Source of the DNA: Pseudorhodoferax sp032153935
Lineage (GTDB): Bacteria; Pseudomonadota; Gammaproteobacteria; Burkholderiales; Burkholderiaceae_C
Assembly (NCBI RefSeq): GCF_964253035.1
Contig: NZ_CAXUQL020000001.1
Location: 5,704,001-5,768,000 of the forward strand
Direction: 5' to 3'
DNA: 64,000 nt
This document shows, one piece after another, positions 8,328 through 15,715 of this stretch. Every line of letters begins with the position of its first letter. Within the stretch, counting starts at the first letter, position 1. A program made the translations under genes and the position numbers. The notes beneath the pieces are model-generated. The model did not search any database. It had not been told where the DNA came from and saw only the letters and a list, made by a program, of their open reading frames with translations.

Positions 8328-8585
8328 ATGCCTCACCAGATCCGCACCGCGACCGCAGACGACGCCGGCCCGGCCTGCGCCGTGCTGCACGCGTCGATCA
8401 CGCACTGCTGCGTGGACGACCACCACGGCGATCCCGCGGCCGTGGACGCATGGCTGTGCAACAGGACGCCCGCGCAGGTCCGCGCCTGGATCCTGAGCCC
8501 GCCCACCATGCCATCACGGCCTTCGCGGGCGGTCGGCCAGGCCGCCGGCACCACGCCTATTCCCCCGGGGAGCCCGACACCATGA
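8328..8585 (+). pseudogene. GNAT acetyltransferase remnant
   Basis: The first 50 residues look like the start of a GNAT N-acetyltransferase: PHQIRTATADDAGPACAVLH, then a CVDDHHGDP block and RTPAQVRAWI. After ILS the frame changes. The expected continuation (PAHHAITAFAGGRP) is found one frame over, and the acetyl-CoA-binding core is absent. The stop codon overlaps the following dehydrogenase start (ATGA). It is therefore a frameshifted and truncated relic. It lies just beyond the MITE-like element, which may have been involved in the loss. The promoter and start may still serve the next gene. Confidence 0.65.
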
Positions 8586-9577
8586 AAACCGCCGTCTTCA
8601 GCGCCCGCCGCTACGACCAAGCCCTGCTGGCACAGGCCAACCGGGGTGCAGGCCACGAACTCGTGTTCATCGCCGACCGGCTCACCGCCGACACGGTGCC
8701 GCTGGCGGCCGGCTGCCCGGCGGTCAGCGTGTTCGTCAACGACCAGGTCGATGCCGCCGTGCTGCGCGGCCTGGCGGCCCAGGGCACGCGGCTGGTGGCC
8801 ACGCGCTCGACCGGCTTCAACCACATCGACCTGGCCGCCGCCCAGGCACTGGGCATCGCCGTGGTGCGCGTGGCCGACTACTCGCCGCATTCGGTGGCCG
8901 AGTTCGCCGTGGGCCTGCTGCTGGCCGTGAACCGCAAGATCGCGCGCGCCAGCATGCGCACGCGCGACGGCAACTTCGAACTCGACGGGCTCATGGGCTT
9001 CGACCTGCACGGCAAGACCGTGGGCGTGGTCGGCACGGGCAAGATCGGCGCGATCTTCGGCCGCATCATGGCCGGCTTCGGCTGCACGGTGCTGGGCCAT
9101 GACCCCTGCCCGAATCCGGACTTCGCGCAGGCGGGCGGGCGCTACGTGGCCCTGCCGGAGCTGCTGGTCAGCGCCGACGTGGTCTCGCTGCACTGCCCAC
9201 TGACCGAGGCCACGCGCCACCTCGTCAACGCGCAGACGCTGGCCGGCGCCAAGCGCGGCGCGCTGCTGGTGAACACCAGCCGCGGCGGCCTCGTGGACAC
9301 CGAGGCCGCCATCGCGGCGCTCAAGACCGGCCAGCTCGGCGGCCTGGCCATCGACGTCTACGAGCAGGAGGCCAGCCTGTTCTTCCAGGACCTTTCGTCC
9401 ACCGTGATCACCGACGACGTGATCCAGCGCCTGGTGTCCTTCCCCAACGTGATCGTGACCGGGCACCAGGCCTTCTTCACGCAGGAGGCGATCGGGCAGA
9501 TCATGCAGACCACCATCGACAGCATCACGGCCTTCGAGCGCGGCGGTGCGCTGGTGAACCGCGTGCAGCCCGGCTGA
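8582..9577 (+). CDS. ldhA: D-lactate dehydrogenase-like 2-hydroxyacid dehydrogenase
   Basis: NAD-dependent D-2-hydroxyacid dehydrogenase of 331 residues, of the fermentative D-lactate dehydrogenase type (pyruvate to D-lactate). The nucleotide-binding glycine motif is GTGKIG at 151-156. Catalytic residues are R234 in NTSRGG, an acidic residue at E261/E263 in VYEQEA, and H295 in GHQAFF. The N-terminal block RSTGFNHID and the C-terminal SLFFQDLSS are typical of LdhA rather than glyoxylate or phosphoglycerate dehydrogenases. Translation may be coupled to the broken GNAT frame by the ATGA overlap. The gene symbol reflects subfamily likeness; other D-2-hydroxyacids are possible substrates. Confidence 0.8.
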   Translation: MKTAVFSARRYDQALLAQANRGAGHELVFIADRLTADTVPLAAGCPAVSVFVNDQVDAAVLRGLAAQGTRLVATRSTGFNHIDLAAAQALGIAVVRVADYSPHSVAEFAVGLLLAVNRKIARASMRTRDGNFELDGLMGFDLHGKTVGVVGTGKIGAIFGRIMAGFGCTVLGHDPCPNPDFAQAGGRYVALPELLVSADVVSLHCPLTEATRHLVNAQTLAGAKRGALLVNTSRGGLVDTEAAIAALKTGQLGGLAIDVYEQEASLFFQDLSSTVITDDVIQRLVSFPNVIVTGHQAFFTQEAIGQIMQTTIDSITAFERGGALVNRVQPG

Positions 9578-9700
9578 GCCAGGCCAGCGCGCCAGCCAGC
9601 CGATCACGGGCGCGTTGGCCAGGTCGATGAAGGCAAGCGCCGAGCATGCCGGCGCCCTTTCACACCGCTCTTGCCGCGGCGGCCCGGTACGGCGCGAGGC

Positions 9701-10291
9701 CTACCCGCGCCACTCGCGCACGTGCGGCGCCGGGTCCGCCCGCCCGGCGGGACGCTGGCCAGTGTTCTGCGGCGTGCCCACGTAGACGAAGCCCAGCAGC
9801 CGCTCATTGGGGGCCAGTCCCAAACCGGCGTGCACGGTAGGGTCGTAGGCATTGGGCCCGGAGACCCAGAAGCAGCCGTAGCCCTGCAGGTGCAGCGCGT
9901 TGAGCAGGTTCATCGTGGCCGCGCCCGTGGCCACGGTCTGCTCGATCTCGGGCACCTTGGGGTGCGGCTGCAGATGGGCGACCACGGCCACCAGCAACGG
10001 CGCCACCAGGGCCTTGCGGCGAAAGCGCTCGGCATCGCCCGCCGGATCGCGCAGGCGCGCGGCCTGCACGAACAGCTCGCCCAGGCGTTCGCGCGCCGCA
10101 CCGCGAACCAGCACGAAGCGCCAGGGGCGTAGCGCGCCGTGGTCGGGCGCGCACATGGCGGCGGCGAAGGCGCGCTGCAGCTCGGCCTCGCTCGGGATGG
10201 GTTCGACCAGCGGCCAGGGGGAACGGCGGGAGAGCAGCAGGTCGAGAGCCTGCGGCGCAATGGCTTCGGTCAGGGGTGCGTCAATCATCAT
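9701..10291 (-). CDS. Nitroreductase-family oxidoreductase (YdjA-like)
   Basis: FMN-dependent NAD(P)H nitroreductase of 196 residues, the size of the compact YdjA group. Visible features are LLLSRRSPWPLVEP (the FMN-phosphate-binding RRS motif) near residue 20, APDHGALRPWRF for the flavin site, and a C-terminal GFVYVGTP. Two adjacent ATG codons (10291 and 10288) are possible starts. It faces away from the riboswitch and dadA, and converges on the D-lactate dehydrogenase gene. The physiological substrate is unknown; members reduce nitroaromatics or quinones in vitro. Confidence 0.82.
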   Translation of the reverse strand: MMIDAPLTEAIAPQALDLLLSRRSPWPLVEPIPSEAELQRAFAAAMCAPDHGALRPWRFVLVRGAARERLGELFVQAARLRDPAGDAERFRRKALVAPLLVAVVAHLQPHPKVPEIEQTVATGAATMNLLNALHLQGYGCFWVSGPNAYDPTVHAGLGLAPNERLLGFVYVGTPQNTGQRPAGRADPAPHVREWRG

Positions 10292-10404
10292 CGCCGGCAC
10301 TATAGATGCGAGCCAATCGCAAATGGACCAGCCGCGGCAAAGACCTTGCGGCGTGCTGCAGGCGGCTGAAAAACCACAGTGCGGCCGCTGTCCAGGCGCA
10401 GGGC

Positions 10405-10433
10405 TTGGCAGGCAGGGGTCGCCCCGCCACAAT
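10405..10433 (+). promoter_or_regulatory. Candidate sigma70 promoter for the riboswitch-dadA transcript
   Basis: TTGGCA (10405-10410) and CACAAT (10428-10433) are separated by 17 bp, matching the -35 consensus at 5 of 6 and the -10 at 4 of 6 positions. Initiation would fall near 10440, about 60 nt before the first glycine aptamer. Recognised by eye only, so moderate confidence. Confidence 0.4.
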
Positions 10434-10497
10434 CGCGGCCTTGGCGGCACCGCAAGGTCCGCCACACCCGGCCGGCATCCCAGATGCCGACCGGCGT

Positions 10498-10700
10498 GGG
10501 ATCGGGAGAGTCCGCACCGCAGCAACATGCCGCGGTCGGCGCCGAAGGAGCAACCGCCCCGGAATCTCTCAGGCAAAAGGACCGGCCCCACGAACCGAAC
10601 TCTGAAGAGCGCCCGGCGGCTACGCCAACCGGGTGCACCGAAGGAGCAAGCGCAGACCGTCGCGTCTGCGTGAATCTCTCAGGTCCAGCACAGAGGGGGT
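10498..10700 (+). promoter_or_regulatory. Tandem glycine riboswitch
   Basis: Two glycine (gcvT-type) aptamers in series. Aptamer 1 (about 10502-10585) has GGGAGAG, GCCGAAGGAGCAA and GAATCTCTCAGGCAAAAGGAC. Aptamer 2 (about 10600-10697) has CTCTGAAGAG, ACCGAAGGAGCAAGC and GAATCTCTCAGG, and closes with CAGAG pairing to CTCTG. These conserved blocks and their order are diagnostic. The linker is about 15 nt, as in cooperative tandem forms. It sits 57 nt before a DadA-type FAD dehydrogenase rather than the usual gcv glycine-cleavage genes, so glycine probably induces oxidative removal of glycine or a D-amino acid. Confidence 0.93.
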
Positions 10701-10736
10701 GTCCGCCGCACGGTCGTGCGGTGGTCCCAACCCCCT
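10694..10736 (+). promoter_or_regulatory. Hairpin at the end of the glycine riboswitch, probable expression platform
   Basis: AGGGGGT (10694-10700) can pair with ACCCCCT (10730-10736), enclosing a second stem CCGCCGCAC/GTGCGGTGG (10703-10724). The left arm begins inside CAGAG (10691-10695), the strand that closes aptamer 2, so the hairpin and ligand-stabilised P1 compete for the same bases. It ends 20 nt before the dadA start. There is no U-run, so control of translation or Rho access is more likely than intrinsic termination. Confidence 0.5.
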
Positions 10737-10756
10737 GGCGTGTTCTGGAACCTGAC

Positions 10757-12031
10757 ATGAAGCAATCCCATATCGCCGTGGTCGGCGGCGGCATCACCGG
10801 TGTCACCACCGCCTATGCCCTGGCACGCCGCGGTCTTGCCGTGACGCTGTACGAGCGCCACCGCTATGCCGCCATGGAAACCTCGTTCGCCAACGGAGGC
10901 CAGCTGTCGGCCTCGAACGCCGAGGTCTGGAACCTGCCGGCCACCATGCTCAAGGGCCTGAAGTGGATGCTGCGCGCCGACGCGCCGCTGCTGGTCTCGC
11001 CCAAGCCGAGCTGGCACAAGCTGTCGTGGTTCGCCGAGTTCATCGCCGCGATGCCGCACTACGAACGCAACACCATCGAGACCGCGCGGCTGGCCATCGC
11101 CGCGCGTGAACACCTGTTCGGCTGGGCCGCGGACGAGGGCATCGATTTCGACCACAAGCGCGAGGGCATCCTGCACATCTACCGCGACCAGGCCGGCTTC
11201 GATCATGCAGGGCGCGTGTCCACGCTGCTGGCCCAGGGCGGGCTGCAGCGCCGCGCCGTGACGCCGGGCGAGATGCGCGCCATCGAGCCCACGCTGGCCG
11301 GCAGCTACTACGGCGGCTGGTACACCGAGAGCGACAGCACGGGCGACATCCACCGCTTCACCGTCGGCCTGGCGCAGGCCGCCGCGCGGCGCGGCGTGCA
11401 GTGCCTGTACGAGCAGCAGGTCGAGTCGGTGCAGAGCGATGCCGGCGGCGTGACCATCACCGCCACCGGCCCCGACGGCCAGCGCCACCGGCGCCAGCAC
11501 GACGGCGTGGTGGTCTGCGCGGGCGTGGCCAGCCGCCAGTTCGCCGCCATGCTGGGGGACCGCGTGAACATCTACCCGGTCAAGGGCTACTCCATCACCG
11601 TGCACCTGGACGACGAAGCCAGCCGCGCTGCCGCGCCCACCGTGAGCCTGCTGGACGACGCGACCAAGCTGGTCACCAGTCGGCTGGGCCCGGACCGCTT
11701 CCGCGTGGCCGGCACGGCCGAGTTCAACGGCGAGAACCGCGACATCCGCGCCGACCGCATCCGCCCCCTGGTGGACTGGGTGCGCGACTGCTTCCCGGGC
11801 GTGGACACGCGCCGCGTGACGCCCTGGGCCGGGCTGCGGCCGATGCTGCCCAACATGCTGCCGTGCGTGGGGCGTGGCCGCTCGGCCAACGTGTTCTACA
11901 ACACCGGCCACGGGCACCTGGGCTGGACGCTGTCGGCCGTGACGGCGGACATGGTGGCCGGGACGGTGGCCACGGCCTATGGCAACACGGCAAGCGTCGC
12001 AGGTGCGCCGCTGGCCGCCGCGGCGGCCTGA
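10757..12031 (+). CDS. dadA: D-amino-acid dehydrogenase (DadA-type FAD oxidoreductase) under glycine riboswitch
   Basis: FAD-dependent dehydrogenase of 424 residues that oxidatively deaminates amino acids and passes electrons to the membrane quinone pool. The dinucleotide-binding motif is IAVVGGGITGVTTAY at residues 5-20. Blocks ETSFANGGQLSASNAEVWN, WYTESDSTGDIHRF, YPVKGYSITV and a C-terminal NTGHGHLGWTLS are typical of the DadA small-subunit family. The riboswitch ties expression to glycine, so glycine itself or a glycine-linked D-amino acid is a likely substrate. The ATG at 10757 begins exactly at the Rossmann fold. No alanine racemase gene (dadX) is adjacent. Confidence 0.85.
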   Translation: MKQSHIAVVGGGITGVTTAYALARRGLAVTLYERHRYAAMETSFANGGQLSASNAEVWNLPATMLKGLKWMLRADAPLLVSPKPSWHKLSWFAEFIAAMPHYERNTIETARLAIAAREHLFGWAADEGIDFDHKREGILHIYRDQAGFDHAGRVSTLLAQGGLQRRAVTPGEMRAIEPTLAGSYYGGWYTESDSTGDIHRFTVGLAQAAARRGVQCLYEQQVESVQSDAGGVTITATGPDGQRHRRQHDGVVVCAGVASRQFAAMLGDRVNIYPVKGYSITVHLDDEASRAAAPTVSLLDDATKLVTSRLGPDRFRVAGTAEFNGENRDIRADRIRPLVDWVRDCFPGVDTRRVTPWAGLRPMLPNMLPCVGRGRSANVFYNTGHGHLGWTLSAVTADMVAGTVATAYGNTASVAGAPLAAAAA

Positions 12032-12041
12032 AGCGCGGGCC

Positions 12042-13226
12042 TCAGCGCAGATCGATCCGCACCAGGCTCTCGCGGCCGTCCTTGCGGAAGGCCTGGTGCT
12101 TCTCGCGCGGGGCCTTGACCGAGACGTACAGCGTGTCGCCGTCCGGCGTGACGGCCAGGCTGTTCGGGTGCACCGGCAGGTCGATGCTGCGCTTGACGGC
12201 GTAGCTCGCGCCATCGATCACCGTCAGCGCCCCCGTGCCGTCCGGCTTCTCGCGCGAGACACCGCGGTTGGTGGCATAGATCTCGTTGCGCTGCGGGTTG
12301 TAGGCCACGTCCAGCGCGCCCGTGCCCAGCGGGACGGTCGCGAGCTGCCTGCCGCTGGCGATGTCGAACACGTAGAGCTGGCCGGTGTTGGAGTCGACGC
12401 TGAACAGGCGCTGGCCCCGCGCATCCAGCGCCAGGTTCAGGAAGAAGTGCCTGGAGTCCTGCGCCGTGTTGCCCTTGGAATCACCCGTGGAGAAGCGGCC
12501 GACGACCTGGCCCGCGTCGGGGTCGATGGCCAGGATCTCGTGCACGCCGCCCTGGCTCACGTACAGGCGGTTCGCAGCCGCGTCGTAGACGGCACCGGCG
12601 GTCCAGATGCCTTCGCTGCGGATGGTGTGCGTCAAGCTGCCCTTGGCGCCGTCGACGATCCAGACGACGCCGGGCTGGCCAGGGCTGGTGACGAACACGC
12701 GGTTGTGCTTCTCGTCCACGATCACCTTGCGCGTGTGCGGCATGCTTTCCTTGCCGTCGGCCTTCTTCTCGGCCACGCCGAGCTGGATCTGGCCTCGGAC
12801 GGCGCCGCTCGCGGCATCCACCACGGTCAGCGAGCCGTCCAGCGTGTTGCCCACGTACAAGGTGTTGGTCACGCTGTTCAGGCCCAGCGCGAAGGCGCGG
12901 CGAGGCAGTTGCACGGTCTGCAGCAACTGCAGCGTGCGCGCGTCCAGGCGGTGCACGTAGCCAGGCGAAGCGGCGTCGAACGAGGGCGCGGTGGCCACGA
13001 ACACGGTGCCGGTGGCGGGCGCCACGGCGACTTCGTAGATGCCCTGGAAGGCGTCCTGGCGCAGCACGGGTGCCGCGCCGATGGCCGCCGCGCCGGAGCT
13101 GGCGGCGTGCAGGGACGGGCCGCTCTGGCAGGCCACCAGCGCCAGTGCGGCGGCCAGGGTGGCGCACAGGCGCCAGGCGCGTTGGCGGACGGGACCAGTG
13201 GCGGGACGGATTCGCATGCGAGACAT
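12042..13226 (-). CDS. YncE-like beta-propeller lipoprotein
   Basis: Secreted lipoprotein of 394 residues. The signal peptide ends in a lipobox, LALVACQSG, so the mature protein would be attached to a membrane. The rest consists of repeated YVTN-type propeller blades, for example NTLYVGNTLDGSLTVVD, NRLYVSQGGVHEILAID, NEIYATNRG and DTLYVSVK. It resembles E. coli YncE, a periplasmic propeller that binds single-stranded DNA and is derepressed in fur mutants. The ATG at 13226 is favoured over a TTG one codon upstream because AAGGAA lies 8 nt before it. A Fur-like palindrome lies 77 bp upstream. Converges with dadA. Confidence 0.82.
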   Translation of the reverse strand: MSRMRIRPATGPVRQRAWRLCATLAAALALVACQSGPSLHAASSGAAAIGAAPVLRQDAFQGIYEVAVAPATGTVFVATAPSFDAASPGYVHRLDARTLQLLQTVQLPRRAFALGLNSVTNTLYVGNTLDGSLTVVDAASGAVRGQIQLGVAEKKADGKESMPHTRKVIVDEKHNRVFVTSPGQPGVVWIVDGAKGSLTHTIRSEGIWTAGAVYDAAANRLYVSQGGVHEILAIDPDAGQVVGRFSTGDSKGNTAQDSRHFFLNLALDARGQRLFSVDSNTGQLYVFDIASGRQLATVPLGTGALDVAYNPQRNEIYATNRGVSREKPDGTGALTVIDGASYAVKRSIDLPVHPNSLAVTPDGDTLYVSVKAPREKHQAFRKDGRESLVRIDLR

Positions 13227-13302
13227 CAAGACATTTCCTTGGGAAGAGGGGTCATCACCAGGTGCGCCACGGCGGCCGCACTGACAGGCGAGAGCATACC
13301 CT

Positions 13303-13325
13303 CAAATGCAATCTATTCGCATTTG
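13303..13325. promoter_or_regulatory. Fur-box-like palindrome upstream of the YncE-like gene
   Basis: CAAATGC (13303-13309) and GCATTTG (13319-13325) are perfect inverted repeats around AATCTATTC. The 19-bp core follows the pattern AATGnAATnnATTnGCATT, close to the AT-rich Fur operator. It is 77 bp from the propeller gene and 240 bp from the tannase gene. The remainder of this 338-bp intergenic region contains no gene that I can support. Confidence 0.5.
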
Positions 13326-13564
13326 CCAACAACCATTCCGCGCATGCATGGCGCGCGCCATGCCGGTGCGCGCCAGTGCGTGCTGCACCAGCATGAATAA
13401 GGCGTAGGCGCTCCAATTTCCACCGTGCATCGGACCCTCTTCCGATGAATTTCCCTTATGCGATGGCGCAGAGCTTGCTATAGCATTTCAGCGTATGCAC
13501 TGGAAGTCGTGCGCTCCTGCCGCTCCCGTTCTGCGCGCCCTGCCCCTTCACCCTGGAGTAAGCC

Positions 13565-15226
13565 ATGCGAAGCCTGTGCAATGCCACGATGCCTGCCGGT
13601 GCCGTCCTGTTGACCCTCGCCCTGTCGGGCTGCGGGGGCAGCGACGGAGACCCCGAACCGACCGCGATGACGCTGGAGCAGTTCCAGGCGGCCTGCGCCG
13701 CGCTCAACGGCACGGCCGTCACGGGCGGCGCGGTGAGCGAATCCACGTTCACGGCGGCGTCCGACGGCGCGGCCAGCGCGACCGCAGTGCCGCAGCACTG
13801 CCTGCTGCGCGGCGCAATGAACCAGCGCACCGGCATCGACGGCAAGCCCTATGCGCTCGGCTTCGAGATGAGCCTGCCGGTCACCTGGAACAAGCGCTTC
13901 TACTACCAGGGCGGATCGGGCGTGGACGGCACGCTGTTCCGCGCCCTGGGCGCCTACACCGGCGGCGGCAACACGCGCAACGCGCTGCTGGACGGCTATG
14001 CCGTGGTCACCACAGACTCGGGCCACCGCGCCGAGGCGGGCGTGGCCAACGGCGCCTTCCTGTTCGGCGCCGACCCGCAGGCGCGCTACGAATACGGCGA
14101 CCAGCAACTGCCCCAGGTGACGGCGGCAGCCAAGGCGCTGATCCGCAAGTTCTACGGCATCGTGCCGGTGCGTTCGTACTTCGTCGGCTGCTCCAACGGC
14201 GGCCGCCAGGCCATGATCGCGGCCCAGCGCTACCCCGACCTGTTCGACGGCATCGTGGCCGCGGCACCAGGGTTCCGCCTCACGCAGGCGTCGATCCAGG
14301 GCTCGGTCTACCAGGCGCAGATCGCAGCGGCCATCGCCCCCACCGGCACCGACGGCCGGCCGGACATCACCAAGCCGCTCACGGCCGACGACCAGGCCGT
14401 GGTGCGCCAGCGCATCCTGGACGCCTGCGATGCGCTGGACAGCGCCGCGGACGGCATGGTCAGCCGCATGAGCGCCTGCAAGCCCGACCCGCTGGCCTGG
14501 GCCTGCCAGCCGGGCGAGAGCGGCAACTGCCTGTCGCCCGAGAAGGCCAGCTACGTGAAAAAGCTGTTCGACGGCGCGAAGACGGCCGCCGGCACGCAGA
14601 TCTATGCGCCCTGGCCGTTCGACCCCGGCATGGCGGCGCAGTCGGGCAATCCGTTCTACACGATCTTCGCGGGCGAGGCCTCGCACATCTACACCACGCC
14701 GCCCACCATCACGGCCGACCTGCTGGGCTACGGGCTCACGGCGGACGTGGACACGGAGTTCGCCAAGCTCAGCGCCACCACGGCGACCTTCGCGCGCTCG
14801 GGCAACGACTTCACCAATGCGGAGTCGCCGGACATGGACCGCTTCCGCGCCCGCGGCGGCAAGCTCATCGTCTTCAACGGCGCGGCCGACCTGGCCTTCT
14901 CCATCCACGATGTCGAGGCCTACTACAACCAGGTGCAGGCCCGCTACGGCGCGGACCAGGCGGCCGGTTTCGCGCGCGCCTTCTTCGTGCCGGGCATGGG
15001 GCATTGCTCCGGCGGCGCCTACGGCACCGACCAGTTCGATGCGGTGGGTGCACTGGTGGACTGGGTCGAGAAAGGCCAGGCGCCTGACGCGATGGTGTCC
15101 ACGGCCCGGGCCGCGGCCGGCGTGGCCTGGCCTGGCCGCACGCGGCCGGTGTGCGCCTATCCGAAGGAAGCCGTCTACAAGGGCACCGGTAGCATCGAAG
15201 ACGCCGCCAACTTCAGCTGCCAGTAG
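13565..15226 (+). CDS. Tannase/feruloyl-esterase family lipoprotein
   Basis: Extracytoplasmic serine esterase of 553 residues from the tannase/feruloyl esterase family, which hydrolyses esters of hydroxycinnamic or gallic acids. A signal peptide with lipobox LALSGC gives a lipidated Cys23. The family CS-D-HC catalytic arrangement is complete: C209-S210 in VGCSNGGRQ, D442 in NGAADLAFS and H480-C481 in GMGHCSGG. RBS GGAG lies 6 nt before the ATG. A MarR regulator follows after 11 bp, which fits control by a released phenolic acid. The exact ester substrate is unknown. Confidence 0.87.
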   Translation: MRSLCNATMPAGAVLLTLALSGCGGSDGDPEPTAMTLEQFQAACAALNGTAVTGGAVSESTFTAASDGAASATAVPQHCLLRGAMNQRTGIDGKPYALGFEMSLPVTWNKRFYYQGGSGVDGTLFRALGAYTGGGNTRNALLDGYAVVTTDSGHRAEAGVANGAFLFGADPQARYEYGDQQLPQVTAAAKALIRKFYGIVPVRSYFVGCSNGGRQAMIAAQRYPDLFDGIVAAAPGFRLTQASIQGSVYQAQIAAAIAPTGTDGRPDITKPLTADDQAVVRQRILDACDALDSAADGMVSRMSACKPDPLAWACQPGESGNCLSPEKASYVKKLFDGAKTAAGTQIYAPWPFDPGMAAQSGNPFYTIFAGEASHIYTTPPTITADLLGYGLTADVDTEFAKLSATTATFARSGNDFTNAESPDMDRFRARGGKLIVFNGAADLAFSIHDVEAYYNQVQARYGADQAAGFARAFFVPGMGHCSGGAYGTDQFDAVGALVDWVEKGQAPDAMVSTARAAAGVAWPGRTRPVCAYPKEAVYKGTGSIEDAANFSCQ

Positions 15227-15237
15227 CGCTGCACCGC

Positions 15238-15699
15238 ATGCCCCGCAAGCCCCCTGCCCCGCCGCACGACCCGGGTGCCGACTACGCCGTCACGGCGCAG
15301 GTGGGCCATCTGCTGCGGCGGGCCTACCAGCGGCACGTGGCGCTGTTCCAGTCGGAAATCCCGGACGCCCAGCTCACGGCGGCACAGTTCGTGACGCTGT
15401 GCGCCGTGCGCGACATGGGGGCTTGCTCGCTCAACGACGTGGTCAAGCGCACCGCCATCGACCAGGCCACGGTGCGCGGCGTGGTCGAGCGGCTGGCGGC
15501 GCGCGGCCTGCTCACGGTCTCGGCGCACCAGCGCGATGGACGCAAGCGCGAACTGGCGTTGACGGATGCGGGTGCCGAACTCGTGGCGGCCACCGTGCCC
15601 TTCGCCCAGCGCGTCACCGAGCGCACCTTCGGCGACTTCAATCCCGCCGAGCGGCTGGCGCTGGTCTACCTGCTGCAGCGCATGGCCGACATGCCTTGA
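15238..15699 (+). CDS. MarR-family transcriptional regulator
   Basis: MarR-type winged-helix regulator of 153 residues. The DNA-binding region spans about 50-105, with AAQFVTLCAVRDMG, then SLNDVVKRTAIDQATVRGVVERL and a wing at HQRDGRKRELALTDAG. Flanking helices provide the dimer interface. The gene follows the tannase gene by 11 bp and is probably co-transcribed, suggesting feedback control by phenolic acids. Its stop codon forms part of a hairpin shared with the convergent fumC stop. Confidence 0.82.
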   Translation: MPRKPPAPPHDPGADYAVTAQVGHLLRRAYQRHVALFQSEIPDAQLTAAQFVTLCAVRDMGACSLNDVVKRTAIDQATVRGVVERLAARGLLTVSAHQRDGRKRELALTDAGAELVAATVPFAQRVTERTFGDFNPAERLALVYLLQRMADMP

Positions 15700-15715
15700 G
15701 CGGACGGGCCGCTCA
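15697..15715. terminator. Bidirectional hairpin made of both stop codons of marR-type gene and fumC
   Basis: TGAGCGG (15697-15703) pairs perfectly with CCGCTCA (15709-15715) across a 5-nt loop. The first three bases are the MarR gene stop; the last three are the complement of the fumC stop. There is no T-tract on either side, so it would act as a transcript-end stabiliser or Rho-assisted stop. Confidence 0.4.

Noticed and set aside
9578..9700. Possible minus-strand coding remnant reading ALAFIDLANAPVIGWL
   Set aside because: Too short and not assignable to a family; could be chance.
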